Source of the DNA: Streptomyces albipurpureus
GTDB lineage: Bacteria > Actinomycetota > Actinomycetes > Streptomycetales > Streptomycetaceae
Length of the DNA stretch: 64,000 bases
Reading direction: 5' to 3'
Assembly (NCBI RefSeq): GCF_023701525.1
Contig: NZ_JAMQAW010000041.1
Span: 19,680 to 83,679, forward strand
Under the pieces are notes generated by a model. That model ran no database searches. It was not told where the DNA came from and saw only the letters and a list, made by a program, of their open reading frames with translations. A program made the position numbers and the translations under genes. Shown here piece after piece: positions 27,352 to 36,763 of the stretch (the stretch's first letter is position 1; every line of letters starts with the position of its first letter).

Positions 27352-27780
27352 TCAGATGATCGTGAGTGCCGCTGCCGCGATGTAGACGAGCTGGAAGGCG
27401 CTTCGGGGGCCGATCGGATCGCCCTGGGCCACCTTCCTCCGGGCGGCGGAGACATTGGCCGGCCACAACGCGATCAGCAGAAGGATGATGCCGACGGCAG
27501 CCCAGGTGGAGGTCGCGGGGATCAGCAGTCCGATCGCCCCGGCGATCTCCAGCACGCCCGTGAGGCTCACCAGAAGATCCGGCCGCGGCAGCGACGGCGG
27601 AACCATCTCGACGATCTCGGGGCGAAGCCTGGGATGGAAGTGGGCGACCGCGGTGAAGAGGAGCATCACCGCCAGCCCCACCTTGAGCGCCGCCTGCCAG
27701 TTGTCGAGCGCGTCCACCCCGATCCAGCCAAGCACCCGGGCCACGACGAACCCCACAACGAGGGCGACAAAGGGCTCCAT
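27352..27780 (-). CDS. DoxX-family membrane protein
   Basis: 142 residues, four membrane helices. Landmarks: NWQAALKVGLAVMLLFTAVAHF near 27-48, SLTGVLEIAGAIGLLIP (about 72-88) and ILLLIALWPANV (about 98-109), the standard DoxX order. Members take part in redox and thiol-stress complexes or terminal quinol oxidase assembly; the role here is not determined. Monocistronic, convergent with the SHOCT gene. A tandem CCGTGGTACCA pair lies between them at 27285-27310. Confidence 0.85.
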   Translation of the reverse strand: MEPFVALVVGFVVARVLGWIGVDALDNWQAALKVGLAVMLLFTAVAHFHPRLRPEIVEMVPPSLPRPDLLVSLTGVLEIAGAIGLLIPATSTWAAVGIILLLIALWPANVSAARRKVAQGDPIGPRSAFQLVYIAAAALTII

Positions 27781-28277
27781 GGTTGCCTCCAGCGGTTGGG
27801 GACGGTCGCGGCGGCAAGGCCGCGTAGGTGACCCACCCGCGAACCCACCGCCTGTCCCACTGGATCACCCGCCCCGCCCCACGGCACTTCCAGCGCCAGC
27901 CCCCACCGCCAGACGGGCTACCTTCCCCACCCACTCGGTCTCCCGCGACCTCGCGCCCACGCCCTTCCACCCGTGGTGCCAGCGGAACCGAACGCCACCA
28001 GCTCCCTGACCGAGCCCCGCTCAGGCCGAGTGCTCAGCGGGATGGACAGGGCGGGCCCGGCGACCCGCTTCGTACGCTTCGTCATCGGAGTCCGCCGCGC
28101 CCAACTGACGGCGAGTGGGTCCCCATCCGAGCGCGACGCAACCCCGAGCTCGCAACCTGGGCGGACCTGACCGCCCAGTGCCGCCCCGCCCTGGGCGCCC
28201 CAACCGTCGAGGGGGTCCATGGCCCTAGCCTGGGGAACTTCGACAGCGTCGCCCAACGCGCGGCGACAAGGGGGAAC

Positions 28278-29519
28278 ATGCTGGCCGCTCGACGCATTCT
28301 GACCCTCGCGGGGAGTACCGCGGTACTCGGTGGGCTCATCGTGGCAGCCGTGCGCACCGCACTCCCCGCGGTGCTTGTCGCCACACCCATCGTCGGCGCG
28401 CTCTGGTTGCTGGTCCTGGTGGACTGCGGGTATCGCGTCGGGCGGGAGCGGGCACACCGCCGCCGCCGTACCCGCCGAGGGCAGCATGCTGCCTGGACGC
28501 CCGACCCCCACGTGCGGACGCCCATCACCTACCCGGGAATCCTGCGGCGTCCCCCCGGTGGTGACCCAGTGGATCGGCAGGGCGACTTCCGCGCGTTCGG
28601 CATCCGGCTCGCCGTCCTCCCGGCGCTCGCGGTGCTGTTCCTCACCGTCCAGATTCTGTTCCTCCGGGACAGCGAGGCGCTGGCAGTCGGTTTCGTCCTC
28701 GCCGAATGCCTTCTCCTGGCCGTCATGGTCTGGACGGTCTGGAAGGGTCAGGACCCCTCTCGGCCCTGGGTGGTCAATCGGGTGCGGGGAGAGCTCTTCC
28801 GTCGTGAGATGTATCTGCTGCTGGTCGGCGTCGGACCCTATCTCGGGTTGGGCGCCCAGAACGCTCAGCAGGTACGCGACGCCCGGTTGGACCTGCTCAG
28901 CACCGCGGGTCTCCCCCAACTCGATGATCTGGGACGCTTCACCGAGCGGACCGCTCAGGGAGCCGAGCGCCACTGGCAGGACGAGGTCTGGCGCCGCGGA
29001 ACCCAGCAGTTGTCCGACCCCACCGATGCCACCGAGCGCATGCGGACCTATCTGGACTACCGCATACAACGGCAGGCCCTGTTCATGGAACTCGCGGGCG
29101 AGAAGTGCGAACGTACCGAGGAGTCCCTGGGCAGGGTCGCCAAGGGCATGGTGATCCTGGGCATCGCGATCGCCCTCCCCTACGCCGGACTGCTGTTGCT
29201 CGGCCGGGGCGGCGACGGACCGTCGACCGCCGCGTCGATCGTGGCGCTGCTCGCGGCGTGCGCTCCCCCGCTGTGCGGTGCCGTGTCGGCCGTCCAGAAC
29301 CTTTTCGCGGCCCAGCGGTTGGCGCTCTCCTACCAGGAGACCCGGCAGGAACTGCGAGGGCATGAGAACACCCTGCGTACGCTGCTGGCCCAGCCGCTCA
29401 CTCCCGATGCCTTCCTCTCGTTCCAGGCACTGGCCGTGCGGGTGGAGTCGACTCTCGCCGAGGAGTTGAGGCGCTGGCGGATCATCGTCGCCAGGCCCGA
29501 GTTCGACGCCGGATTGTGA
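28278..29519 (+). CDS. Polytopic membrane protein with SLATT-like C-terminus, conflict-system effector candidate
   Basis: 413 residues, first gene of a five-gene operon. Two N-terminal helices (about 6-52), a second pair around 108-150 (LAVLPALAVLFLTVQILFL, GFVLAECLLLAVMVWTVW), a soluble stretch (190-285) and a final pair (about 292-345: MVILGIAIALPYAGLLLL, IVALLAACAPPLCGAVSAV). The segment YLDYRIQRQALFMELAGEKC leading into the last helices matches the pattern of SLATT (SMODS/SLOG-associating two-TM) effectors, where Y-x-x-R-x-x-Q precedes the helix pair. SLATT proteins are proposed pore-forming suicide effectors. The assignment is by pattern, not database. Start at 28278 follows AAGGGGG; a longer frame upstream lacks an RBS. 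Confidence 0.65.
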   Translation: MLAARRILTLAGSTAVLGGLIVAAVRTALPAVLVATPIVGALWLLVLVDCGYRVGRERAHRRRRTRRGQHAAWTPDPHVRTPITYPGILRRPPGGDPVDRQGDFRAFGIRLAVLPALAVLFLTVQILFLRDSEALAVGFVLAECLLLAVMVWTVWKGQDPSRPWVVNRVRGELFRREMYLLLVGVGPYLGLGAQNAQQVRDARLDLLSTAGLPQLDDLGRFTERTAQGAERHWQDEVWRRGTQQLSDPTDATERMRTYLDYRIQRQALFMELAGEKCERTEESLGRVAKGMVILGIAIALPYAGLLLLGRGGDGPSTAASIVALLAACAPPLCGAVSAVQNLFAAQRLALSYQETRQELRGHENTLRTLLAQPLTPDAFLSFQALAVRVESTLAEELRRWRIIVARPEFDAGL

Positions 29520-29562
29520 GACTGCCCTCCGCGGCGCAGGACGATAGATCACAATCAGAGGC

Positions 29563-30825
29563 GTGAGGGACGTCTTCATCAGCCACAGCGCACGCGGTGA
29601 TGACTTCGCGATGACCGTGATGCAAACGCTGAGGACGCGGCTCGCGGAGAAGGAGTTCAATCCGCTGGTGGACCAGGAGGACATTCCGCCCGGTCAGAAG
29701 TGGAGGCCTCATGTCATCGACTGGCTCGCCCGCTGCCGGGCGGCCATCGTCCTGATCAACAAGAAGGCCCTGGAGTCCGACTGGGTGCGCCGTGAGGTCA
29801 ATATCCTGATGTGGCGCGAGGCTCTGGGCGCGGAGCTGACCGTGGTCCCGGTGCTCCTGGACGACCTGCCATCCGACGCGGTCGAGGGCGCGGGGATGTC
29901 GGAACTTCGGATCATCCAGTTCGCCCGCACCCCTCGCGGTGCGCCGCAGGACGCGGAGAGCATCGCAGATTTGGTGCTGAAGCAGTTCGCTGACCTGCCC
30001 AAGGCACCGCCCGCTGGGGACCCGATGGCCCGTTGGCTCGGCAGGCTGCAGCTGTTCCTCTCCGAGGCCCAGCGCTCCACACTGCTCATCAAGGCCGCAG
30101 AGGCCCTGGAACTTGAAGACAAGTACGTGGCCCATGTCACCGCCCAGCAGGGCGGTTGCCTCTTTCTCGCCCATCAGTTCCTGGTGGCCCCACCCGACCG
30201 GATGGAACGGGCCCTCGATGAGTTGGCGCCCGCGCTGTCCCACCACACCCTGCGCCAGTTGACCGGCGCGCTCAAGGCGACTTGGGTGAACGAGGAGGCG
30301 GCCCGCAAGTTGCTGCCCGCTCCCAAGAAGCCGCCATGGGAGATGACCGCCCTCCTCAACTCCTTCAAACCCGGTACCGCGGAGCAGTACATACGGCGAG
30401 CGACCTGCAATGCCACCCTGGGCTACGAGGTGAAATCAGCCGGCGTGCCGATCGGCGAGGATCGCATCGGGGAGCGCCAACGGGACTGGGAGCGGGACGT
30501 CTGGGTGGAGTTCTTCGACGCCCCCAATGAAGAGGACCGGATCCTTCCGAGCGATCTCCTCGACCGCACCCACTACTTCATCATCGATGAAACCGGCCCA
30601 CCCGACTCTGACTTCGTGGCAGCGGTACACCGGCTCCACAGCGCCTTCTCCTGGTTGATCGTTTTGGTGACGACCGGCAAGGACCTGCCGACTCCGGAGG
30701 TTCAGGCCGCCTTCAACAAACCGATCCTGCTGGAACCCGCCCTCACCGCGGACAACGAGCTGGTCGCCAGACTTCGCAGCGACCGTCTCGACAAGATGCC
30801 CGACCGTCACTCCGGCAAGTACTAG
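29563..30825 (+). CDS. TIR-domain protein
   Basis: 420 residues, second gene of the operon. Residues 1 to about 130 are a TIR domain: RDVFISHSARGDDFA (betaA/box 1), VDQEDIPPGQKW (BB loop), CRAAIVLINKKALESDWVRREV with Glu78 at the position of the catalytic glutamate of NAD-cleaving TIRs, and VVPVLLDDLP. The rest (about 150-420) is an uncharacterised effector-associated region: a small helical domain to about 270 (SEAQRSTLLIKAAEALELEDK resembles effector-associated/death-like adaptor modules), then a C-terminal domain with WVEFFDAPNEEDRILP and DRTHYFIIDE. Probable NADase effector or signalling adaptor of the conflict system. Confidence 0.87.
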   Translation: MRDVFISHSARGDDFAMTVMQTLRTRLAEKEFNPLVDQEDIPPGQKWRPHVIDWLARCRAAIVLINKKALESDWVRREVNILMWREALGAELTVVPVLLDDLPSDAVEGAGMSELRIIQFARTPRGAPQDAESIADLVLKQFADLPKAPPAGDPMARWLGRLQLFLSEAQRSTLLIKAAEALELEDKYVAHVTAQQGGCLFLAHQFLVAPPDRMERALDELAPALSHHTLRQLTGALKATWVNEEAARKLLPAPKKPPWEMTALLNSFKPGTAEQYIRRATCNATLGYEVKSAGVPIGEDRIGERQRDWERDVWVEFFDAPNEEDRILPSDLLDRTHYFIIDETGPPDSDFVAAVHRLHSAFSWLIVLVTTGKDLPTPEVQAAFNKPILLEPALTADNELVARLRSDRLDKMPDRHSGKY

Positions 30826-30883
30826 CCGAGCGGATCACCACCGCACGAGATCCGTCCCCTACCGCCATCTACGAGGAGCTCCC

Positions 30884-31807
30884 GTGGCCCACCCCGTCTC
30901 CCACGGTCCCGACCCCAGGGACGGTCGGGTCTACGACATGTCGAAGGACCTCGGGCTGGCCATCAAGGTGGCGCTGGCGACCAATCGGCCCCTCCTGCTG
31001 AGCGGGGACCCCGGATCGGGAAAGTCCTCACTGGCTCCGTACTACGCCCGTGAGAACGGCATGCGGTACTACGAGCATGTGGTGACCTCCCGTACGCAGG
31101 CGACCGATCTGCTGTGGACCTTCGACAGTGTGCGACGGCTGGCCGACGCCCAAGCACACCGCTCCCATCTCCATGACGCCGAATACGTCCAACCCGGGGT
31201 GCTGTGGTGGTCGCTCGCCCCCGAGTCAGCCCACAGCCGCGGTGGGATGCTGCGGCCGTCCCACCGACACGACCCGTTGGACCGGTTCTACAAGGAGCAC
31301 CAGGCCAAGGGCGCTGTCGTCCTGATCGACGAGATCGACAAGGCAGATCCGGACGTACCGAACAGTCTGCTGGTGCCCCTGGGTTCGCAGGAGTTCACGG
31401 TGGCCGAGACCCGGACCACGGTCTGCCGCGAACCCCATGTCAGCGACCATCTGATCGTGGTGACCACCAACGGGGAACGCGAGTTGCCGCAGGCGTTCCT
31501 CCGCCGCTGCGTCACCTTCACACTGCCCTCTCCGACCCATGAGAGCCTGCTGCGGATCGCGGAGTTGCACCTCCGTTTCGAAGGCGTGAAGTGGGACGGG
31601 CGCACCCGCGAGTTGGCCGATGTGCTGGCCGATGAGCTGATGGCCGCCCGGCAGGGCCCCGACGCCCAGCGCAACCGGCTGCCCAGCACCGCCGAGTATC
31701 TGGACGCCCTGCGCGCCTGCCGCGCGCTGCGGGTCCGCCCCGGGGAGCCGGACTGGGAGCTCATCCGCACCCTCACCCTCGCCAAGTCGGCTCAGCAGGA
31801 CCGGTGA
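30884..31807 (+). CDS. MoxR-type AAA+ ATPase
   Basis: 307 residues from GTG at 30884 (GAGGAG upstream). AAA+ core: Walker A GDPGSGKSS (41-49), Walker B AVVLIDEIDKAD (about 145-156), sensor 1 VVTTNGE, arginine finger region LPQAFLRRCVTF. The insertion between Walker A and B (YVQPGVLWWSLAP) is the MoxR pre-sensor type loop region. MoxR ATPases pair with vWA proteins as chaperone-like switches; the next gene encodes a vWA-like partner, starting two to five bases after this stop. In conflict systems this pair is proposed to gate effector activation in an NTP-dependent way. Confidence 0.92.
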   Translation: MAHPVSHGPDPRDGRVYDMSKDLGLAIKVALATNRPLLLSGDPGSGKSSLAPYYARENGMRYYEHVVTSRTQATDLLWTFDSVRRLADAQAHRSHLHDAEYVQPGVLWWSLAPESAHSRGGMLRPSHRHDPLDRFYKEHQAKGAVVLIDEIDKADPDVPNSLLVPLGSQEFTVAETRTTVCREPHVSDHLIVVTTNGERELPQAFLRRCVTFTLPSPTHESLLRIAELHLRFEGVKWDGRTRELADVLADELMAARQGPDAQRNRLPSTAEYLDALRACRALRVRPGEPDWELIRTLTLAKSAQQDR

Positions 31808-31811
31808 TGTG

Positions 31812-32774
31812 ATGCGCCCACAGATCTGGATCGCCGATGTGGTCCGCGCGCTGGAGGTGACCCAGGGCGAGGAGGAGCGGGCCCGGGTGGTGGAACTGCT
31901 GGGGTTCGCCTCGACCACGGCCCCGCAGAGCGGCGGTGACCTCTCCCCGGTGCGGCCCCTCCCCTTGGACCAGGGGTTCGACAGTGCCAGCACGGATCAG
32001 CGAGCCCCCCACCAGGACGACACACCGTTGTCGCCCACCGGCGATGAGCAACCGGAGACTTCCGGTGGACTTGACGACCTGCGTCTGCTTGCCCCCGTAC
32101 GCACCCAGACCCCCAGCCAAGCCCCCGATCCGGTCGAACCCCTCGCCCTCCCGTCCTCCGAGCGCGTCCAAGGCCCCCATCTCCCGCTCCTGGTCCCGCA
32201 CTGGACCAGTGCCATCCTCCAGGCCGCCCTCGCGCAGAAGGTGGCCGAGGGTCCCATCGACATCGACGCGCTGATCGACTCGCTCGCCCATGGCCGCCCC
32301 ATCACCCGGCTACCGCGCCGTCCGGTGCCGACCCTGCGGTACGGGGTCCAGGTACTGGTCGACCGCGGCGCCGGGATGCAGCCCTTCCGCCGCGACCAGG
32401 ACCATCTCGTCCGACAGCTCCGGTCCATCGTGGGCGCCGAGCTCGTCGAAGTGGGCTACTTCGCCGACCTGCCCCAGCGCGGTACGGGCCCCGGCGCCCG
32501 CTGGACCCGTACCACCTACGCGCCCCCGGCCAGCGGCAAACGCATTCTGCTCCTCTCCGACCTGGGCCTGGGTAGACCGCCGTACGCGCCTGAGCAGAGC
32601 GAACCCTCGGACTGGGAGGACTTCGTAGAACTCGTCACCCGCGCCGGCTGCCAACCCATCGCCCTGTCGCCCTACCCGCCCGACCGCTGGCCGGCCTGGA
32701 TGACCAGACTGCTGCCCCTGGTGAGTTGGGATCGCAGCACCACCACCGGCTGGGTCAGCGCGAGGATGCCGTGA
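31812..32774 (+). CDS. Degenerate vWA-like MoxR partner (VMAP/SAV_2336-type region)
   Basis: 320 residues; an in-frame GTG at 31809 is an alternative start with better RBS spacing. N-terminal helical part (IWIADVVRALEVTQGEEERARVVELLGF), a Pro/Thr/Asp-rich linker (about 35-120), then an alpha/beta domain with YGVQVLVDRGAGMQPF where a vWA MIDAS (DxSxS) would be. Here it is DRGAG, so both serines are lost. It continues LVRQLRSIVGAELVEVGYFADLP and KRILLLSDLGLG, which follows the vWA strand order. I infer a metal-independent structural vWA that docks to the MoxR ATPase. It overlaps the CHAT gene by GTGA. Confidence 0.7.
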   Translation: MRPQIWIADVVRALEVTQGEEERARVVELLGFASTTAPQSGGDLSPVRPLPLDQGFDSASTDQRAPHQDDTPLSPTGDEQPETSGGLDDLRLLAPVRTQTPSQAPDPVEPLALPSSERVQGPHLPLLVPHWTSAILQAALAQKVAEGPIDIDALIDSLAHGRPITRLPRRPVPTLRYGVQVLVDRGAGMQPFRRDQDHLVRQLRSIVGAELVEVGYFADLPQRGTGPGARWTRTTYAPPASGKRILLLSDLGLGRPPYAPEQSEPSDWEDFVELVTRAGCQPIALSPYPPDRWPAWMTRLLPLVSWDRSTTTGWVSARMP

Positions 32775-35700
32775 TCGAGCTACCGCGGGAACTGCCGCCC
32801 ACTCCCCCACCGGGCGCTCTGGAGCTGGCCGCCTCCCTGAGCATCGCCACCCGCATCGAGCCGGAGTTGATCCGGGCGGTACGCCTTGGGCTCCATCCCC
32901 ACCTCGACGTGGGCGCCGAGTCCGACCTCTGGTTCTGCCACTGGGTGAGCGCCCGCACCCATGAGGCCATCGCCCTGATACCGCAGTGTCTGCCGTACCT
33001 GCGGGCGAGGCTGGCGCGGAGCCTGGAGACCGACCCGAGGATGGGCGGGGTCTTCGAGATCATCTCCGAGTACCACCAGGGCCTGTCTCCCGCGCTCGTC
33101 CTGGAGGAGCAGATCACCTGGCACACCCTGATCGGCGAACCGGAGATCGCCGACCAGCACCTTCACCGCGCCCTGCACGCCCTGGTCCGACAGAACCGCA
33201 CCGGTGTCGCCGGCTGGTTCGCTGACGCCTGGCAGCGCATCCCCGCCCAGGCCCGCACGACCACCGCGGCCTGGAGCCTGGCCAACGCGACCCGCTCCCA
33301 CGTACCGGCCCTCGATCCGGGCCAAGGGCCCGAGGTCACCCTCACCGATGTGGCGACCATCGCCGCCGCGGTCGGCGAGACCCGGCTGGGGGTGCGCCGG
33401 GCGGGCACTGATCTGCTCCTCGGGCAGGTCCAGGGGCCGGACGCGCTGGCCATCCTGGTGCCCGACACCCATCCTCGCCTGGTCGAGGTGATCACCAGTG
33501 GTCCCCTCCGCACGGTACGGGTCGAGGAGGGGGCGACCGTCCGCGTCCCGGTGGGAAAGGGTCCCGTCCACCTCCGTACCGGCGCCGGCCAGATCTATCC
33601 GACAAGCGTGCAGCCGCTGCTGCCTCCGCCGCTGCCGGCGCAGCGCGAGTGGGAGGTGCTCCTCAGCCTGCTCAGCCAGGGGGCACGGCCCTCCCTGGTC
33701 CCCCGGCTGATCGCCGAACTGAACGCTCTCCTCCGCAAGTTCCACCGGGAGGACGCCGACACGGCGCTCAAGGAAGCGGCCCAACTCTGCGAGCGCGCCC
33801 TCGGTGCGGGCTACACCCCGGAGGCGGAACCCCAACTCTGCCTGGCGTTCGCCGAGGTGCTGCAACTCCAAGGGGCCGTCTTCGGCATACGGGAATCACT
33901 CGATCGTGCCTTGACCATCGGGCGGGCTGTCCACCGCGATGCCACCGGCCCTTTCCACATCCGAGCGCTCCTCACCCTCGGACGGGCTCACCGGGATCTG
34001 TTCACCTACTCAGGGGAGACAGCCGAACTCCAGGAATCCGAGCGGCTCCTGAGCACCGCCCTCAACCTGGAGCTGGGCCAGGAAGCCGACCCAACGGAGC
34101 CCCTCGCCGAGGAACTGCGGACGGTGATGCTCCACTACGAGGTGGACCCACAACCTCGTCTGCTCTCCAGAGCGGAGCATCTCGCGTCCCTCGTCGGCGA
34201 GTGGAACGGTAGGCCGCCGCCGACGACACTGCTGGATCTGTCCAAGTTCCGGCTCGCGCAGTACGCGGTCACAACCGATCCCACCGAACTGGACCAGGCC
34301 GAGGCGATGGCTTGGGAGCTCACCGAGGCATCCGGCGTACCTACAACCGTACGGGCCGAAGGGCTGGCCGTACGCGCCACGGTCGCGCTGGTGCGAGCCC
34401 ATCAAGGCGACCAGCGCGCTCTTGACTCGGCCCTGAGGGATCTCCGGGCCGCGATCGCACTGGTACCCGCGGGCCGAGCCCAGCTCCTTCCTCTGCGACT
34501 GGAGTACGGCCGTGCGCTGCGGCTGCGCTTCCGACTCCTGGGGCGGGAAAGAGACCTGACCGCGGCCGGGGTTCAGTTCCGCGCGGTGGTGAAGGGAGGG
34601 CCCCGGCCCTCGCTCTGGGCTGGGTTGATCGGCCTGTCCCGCTGCCAGTTGGATGACTTCCACCGCACCGGCGAGAGCGCCGCTCTCGACCGAGCCACCA
34701 ACACCGCCAGGGAGGCGGTCTCCGCCGCGACCCGCACACCGTCCCAGCAGCGAAGCACTTCGCTGGTCCAACTCGCGGCGGCCCTCACCGCCAGATACCG
34801 GCTGACGAACGACACCCGGGATCTTGACCAGGCCATCGATACCTTGGAGTCGGCGGTACGGGCATCCGACCCGCGCCACCCCGTCCCGGAACACACGGTC
34901 TGCGCACTGGCCTCCGCTCTCATGGACCTCCATACGCACACCGCCGACGCCGCCCATCTCGCACGGGCCTACGGCGCGCTCGATCAATTCCTGGCGCGTC
35001 CCCTCCCAGGCGGCCCCGTTCCACCGTCGCAAGCCCTGATGCTCCGGGCCGCAGTGCTCGTGCGCCTTCCCGACGCGGAGGCGTCGAGTCTCCGCAGCGC
35101 TATGAGCGACGCGCAACGCCTCGCCCAGATGCCCTGGGCGAATCCTCTACTACGGCTCAAGGCAGCCTTGGTCTGGAGCGAACTCGGACTGCGCCTCAAC
35201 GCATCGGACGCCATCATCGACGGCTACGTAGCCGTTGCCGCTGGGATTCCCACGGCCCTTCTGCTGCGCGGTCGCATCCAGGCGACGACGATGCAGTCGT
35301 GGGAGGCCCTGGGGCGAGAGGCTGCGGCCTACCTCATCGGCTCCGGGGACGCGGAAACCGCGCTGGAGATGCTGGAGTACCAGAACATCCTGCTGTCGTT
35401 CTGGAGCAGGGACTCCCCAGCTCAGCTGGACCAGCTGACCAGTACCGTGTCAAACCTGGTGGAGGAAGTGCGCTGGCTCTGGTCACTGAGCAACCTCGCC
35501 GCTCCCACCGCGGAACTGACCGGTTGGGAGGCATCGACAGACACCTCCGAACTGAACGCCCGGATGGACCGCCTCGCCCTCTCGATGCGCACAACCCCCG
35601 GCTTGGAGGGCCTCTTCGCACGCCCCACTGCCCGCGACTTGCTCCGGGCCGCGAGCGAGGGTCCCATCGTCGTCCTGAACGCGGCCGCTCACCGCTGCGA

Positions 35701-36718
35701 TGCCCTGATCCTGACCCAGCGGGAAGTCTCGGTCTCTCCACTGGTACGCCTGGATCTCATCAGCCTCAAGGAGATGGCGGACGAGTACTCGGCGGACCGC
35801 GGCACTCTCTCCGAGCGATCGACCGGCCCTGATGCCCGGTCCCTCCTCCAGTGGCTGTGGCACCGGGTGGTGCGGCAGATCCTCAACGACCTCGATCCGT
35901 CGATCTCCTACCGATCCAGCGGCACCCGCACCGCCCTGGCAGTGGGCCCACCAGGTCCCTACGAGAGACTGAACCGCGTCTGGTGGTACCCCACCGGTCC
36001 CTTCGCCAAGCTGCCACTCCACGCAGCGGGCGACTACGACTCACGACTGCCGCAGAACGCCATGGACTACGGCGTGCACTCCTACACCCCGACCATCGAC
36101 GCCCTGGTAAAGGCCCGAATCCGGGACCGGCAGACCACCTTCGCCCTCGAACCACGGATGCTCCTGGTACTGGGAGATCCTGATCTGCTCCATGCCACCA
36201 GGGAGGTCGAGGAGCTCCATCGGCGCCTTCCGGACTCCACCCTGCTACGCGGCAACAACGCCACCCTTGAGCATGTCCTGGCCAGCCTCCCCCACCACTC
36301 CTTCTTCCACTACTCCGGGCACGCGAGTCACGAAGGCGACCCGGCCGGACTCCACCTCCATGACCAGCGGCTCACACCGCGACACATCCCGACCGGCCTC
36401 GTCCCCGACGGGGCACTGGCCTACTTCTCGGCTTGCGACACCAACATCACCCCACGCGGCTCGGAGCATCCCCCCTGGACCATCGCCGCCGCCTTCCAGT
36501 CCGCTGGATACCGCCATGTGATCGCAGGGCTGGGCCAGGTCTCCGACCGGGCAGCCAGCGAAGTAGCCCTAGCCGTCTACCACTCTCTACTGAGCCCTGA
36601 CAACACCCTCCACCCCCAACACACCGCCCGCGCCCTCCACCACGCCCTCCAACAACTCCCCACCGACCGCCCCGACTACCTGCTGACCCGTGCTTCCCTG
36701 GTGCACTTGGGCCCCTGA
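32771..36718 (+). CDS. Giant TPR-CHAT protease, conflict-system effector
   Basis: 1315 residues from GTG at 32771, coupled to the previous gene. N-terminal about 300 residues form a separate domain (LATSIATRIEPELIRAV-type helices, then a beta-rich part near HLRTGAGQIYPTSVQPLLPP). Residues about 320-1000 are tetratricopeptide-like helical repeats (RAL/AL-rich, e.g. LDRALTIGRAVHRDATGPF, LDQAIDTLESAVRASDP). The C-terminal about 300 residues are a CHAT (caspase HetF-associated) domain: WWYPTGPFAKLPLHAAGDYD, HYSGHAS with catalytic His1184, YFSACDTN with catalytic Cys1222, then TIAAAFQSAGYRHVIAGLGQVSDRAA region. The catalytic pair is intact. CHAT proteases in bacterial systems cut a partner to trigger abortive infection; the partner TIR or membrane protein is a plausible target. 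Confidence 0.93.
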   Translation: MIELPRELPPTPPPGALELAASLSIATRIEPELIRAVRLGLHPHLDVGAESDLWFCHWVSARTHEAIALIPQCLPYLRARLARSLETDPRMGGVFEIISEYHQGLSPALVLEEQITWHTLIGEPEIADQHLHRALHALVRQNRTGVAGWFADAWQRIPAQARTTTAAWSLANATRSHVPALDPGQGPEVTLTDVATIAAAVGETRLGVRRAGTDLLLGQVQGPDALAILVPDTHPRLVEVITSGPLRTVRVEEGATVRVPVGKGPVHLRTGAGQIYPTSVQPLLPPPLPAQREWEVLLSLLSQGARPSLVPRLIAELNALLRKFHREDADTALKEAAQLCERALGAGYTPEAEPQLCLAFAEVLQLQGAVFGIRESLDRALTIGRAVHRDATGPFHIRALLTLGRAHRDLFTYSGETAELQESERLLSTALNLELGQEADPTEPLAEELRTVMLHYEVDPQPRLLSRAEHLASLVGEWNGRPPPTTLLDLSKFRLAQYAVTTDPTELDQAEAMAWELTEASGVPTTVRAEGLAVRATVALVRAHQGDQRALDSALRDLRAAIALVPAGRAQLLPLRLEYGRALRLRFRLLGRERDLTAAGVQFRAVVKGGPRPSLWAGLIGLSRCQLDDFHRTGESAALDRATNTAREAVSAATRTPSQQRSTSLVQLAAALTARYRLTNDTRDLDQAIDTLESAVRASDPRHPVPEHTVCALASALMDLHTHTADAAHLARAYGALDQFLARPLPGGPVPPSQALMLRAAVLVRLPDAEASSLRSAMSDAQRLAQMPWANPLLRLKAALVWSELGLRLNASDAIIDGYVAVAAGIPTALLLRGRIQATTMQSWEALGREAAAYLIGSGDAETALEMLEYQNILLSFWSRDSPAQLDQLTSTVSNLVEEVRWLWSLSNLAAPTAELTGWEASTDTSELNARMDRLALSMRTTPGLEGLFARPTARDLLRAASEGPIVVLNAAAHRCDALILTQREVSVSPLVRLDLISLKEMADEYSADRGTLSERSTGPDARSLLQWLWHRVVRQILNDLDPSISYRSSGTRTALAVGPPGPYERLNRVWWYPTGPFAKLPLHAAGDYDSRLPQNAMDYGVHSYTPTIDALVKARIRDRQTTFALEPRMLLVLGDPDLLHATREVEELHRRLPDSTLLRGNNATLEHVLASLPHHSFFHYSGHASHEGDPAGLHLHDQRLTPRHIPTGLVPDGALAYFSACDTNITPRGSEHPPWTIAAAFQSAGYRHVIAGLGQVSDRAASEVALAVYHSLLSPDNTLHPQHTARALHHALQQLPTDRPDYLLTRASLVHLGP

Positions 36719-36738
36719 CGCGAAGGCCTACGCCTGGC

Positions 36739-36763
36739 GCGCTAGAGTCGCAGGTCAGGAAGT
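36739..36763 (+). promoter_or_regulatory. CRISPR leader, leader-proximal part
   Basis: CGCTAGAGTCGCAGGTCAGGAAGT directly before the first repeat matches the complement of the leader ends of the arrays at 58870 (GCAGGTCAGGAAGT identical; CGCTAGA also shared with a two-base deletion between). This identifies the orientation of the mini-array as plus strand. Confidence 0.75.

Noticed and set aside
27828..28277. 150-residue N-terminal extension of the SLATT-like protein
   Set aside because: Pro/Arg-rich random translation without RBS; the ATG at 28278 has AAGGGGG and begins directly at the first membrane helix.
32780..33871. 363-codon minus-strand frame opposite the CHAT gene
   Set aside because: Antisense shadow lacking RBS and any domain.
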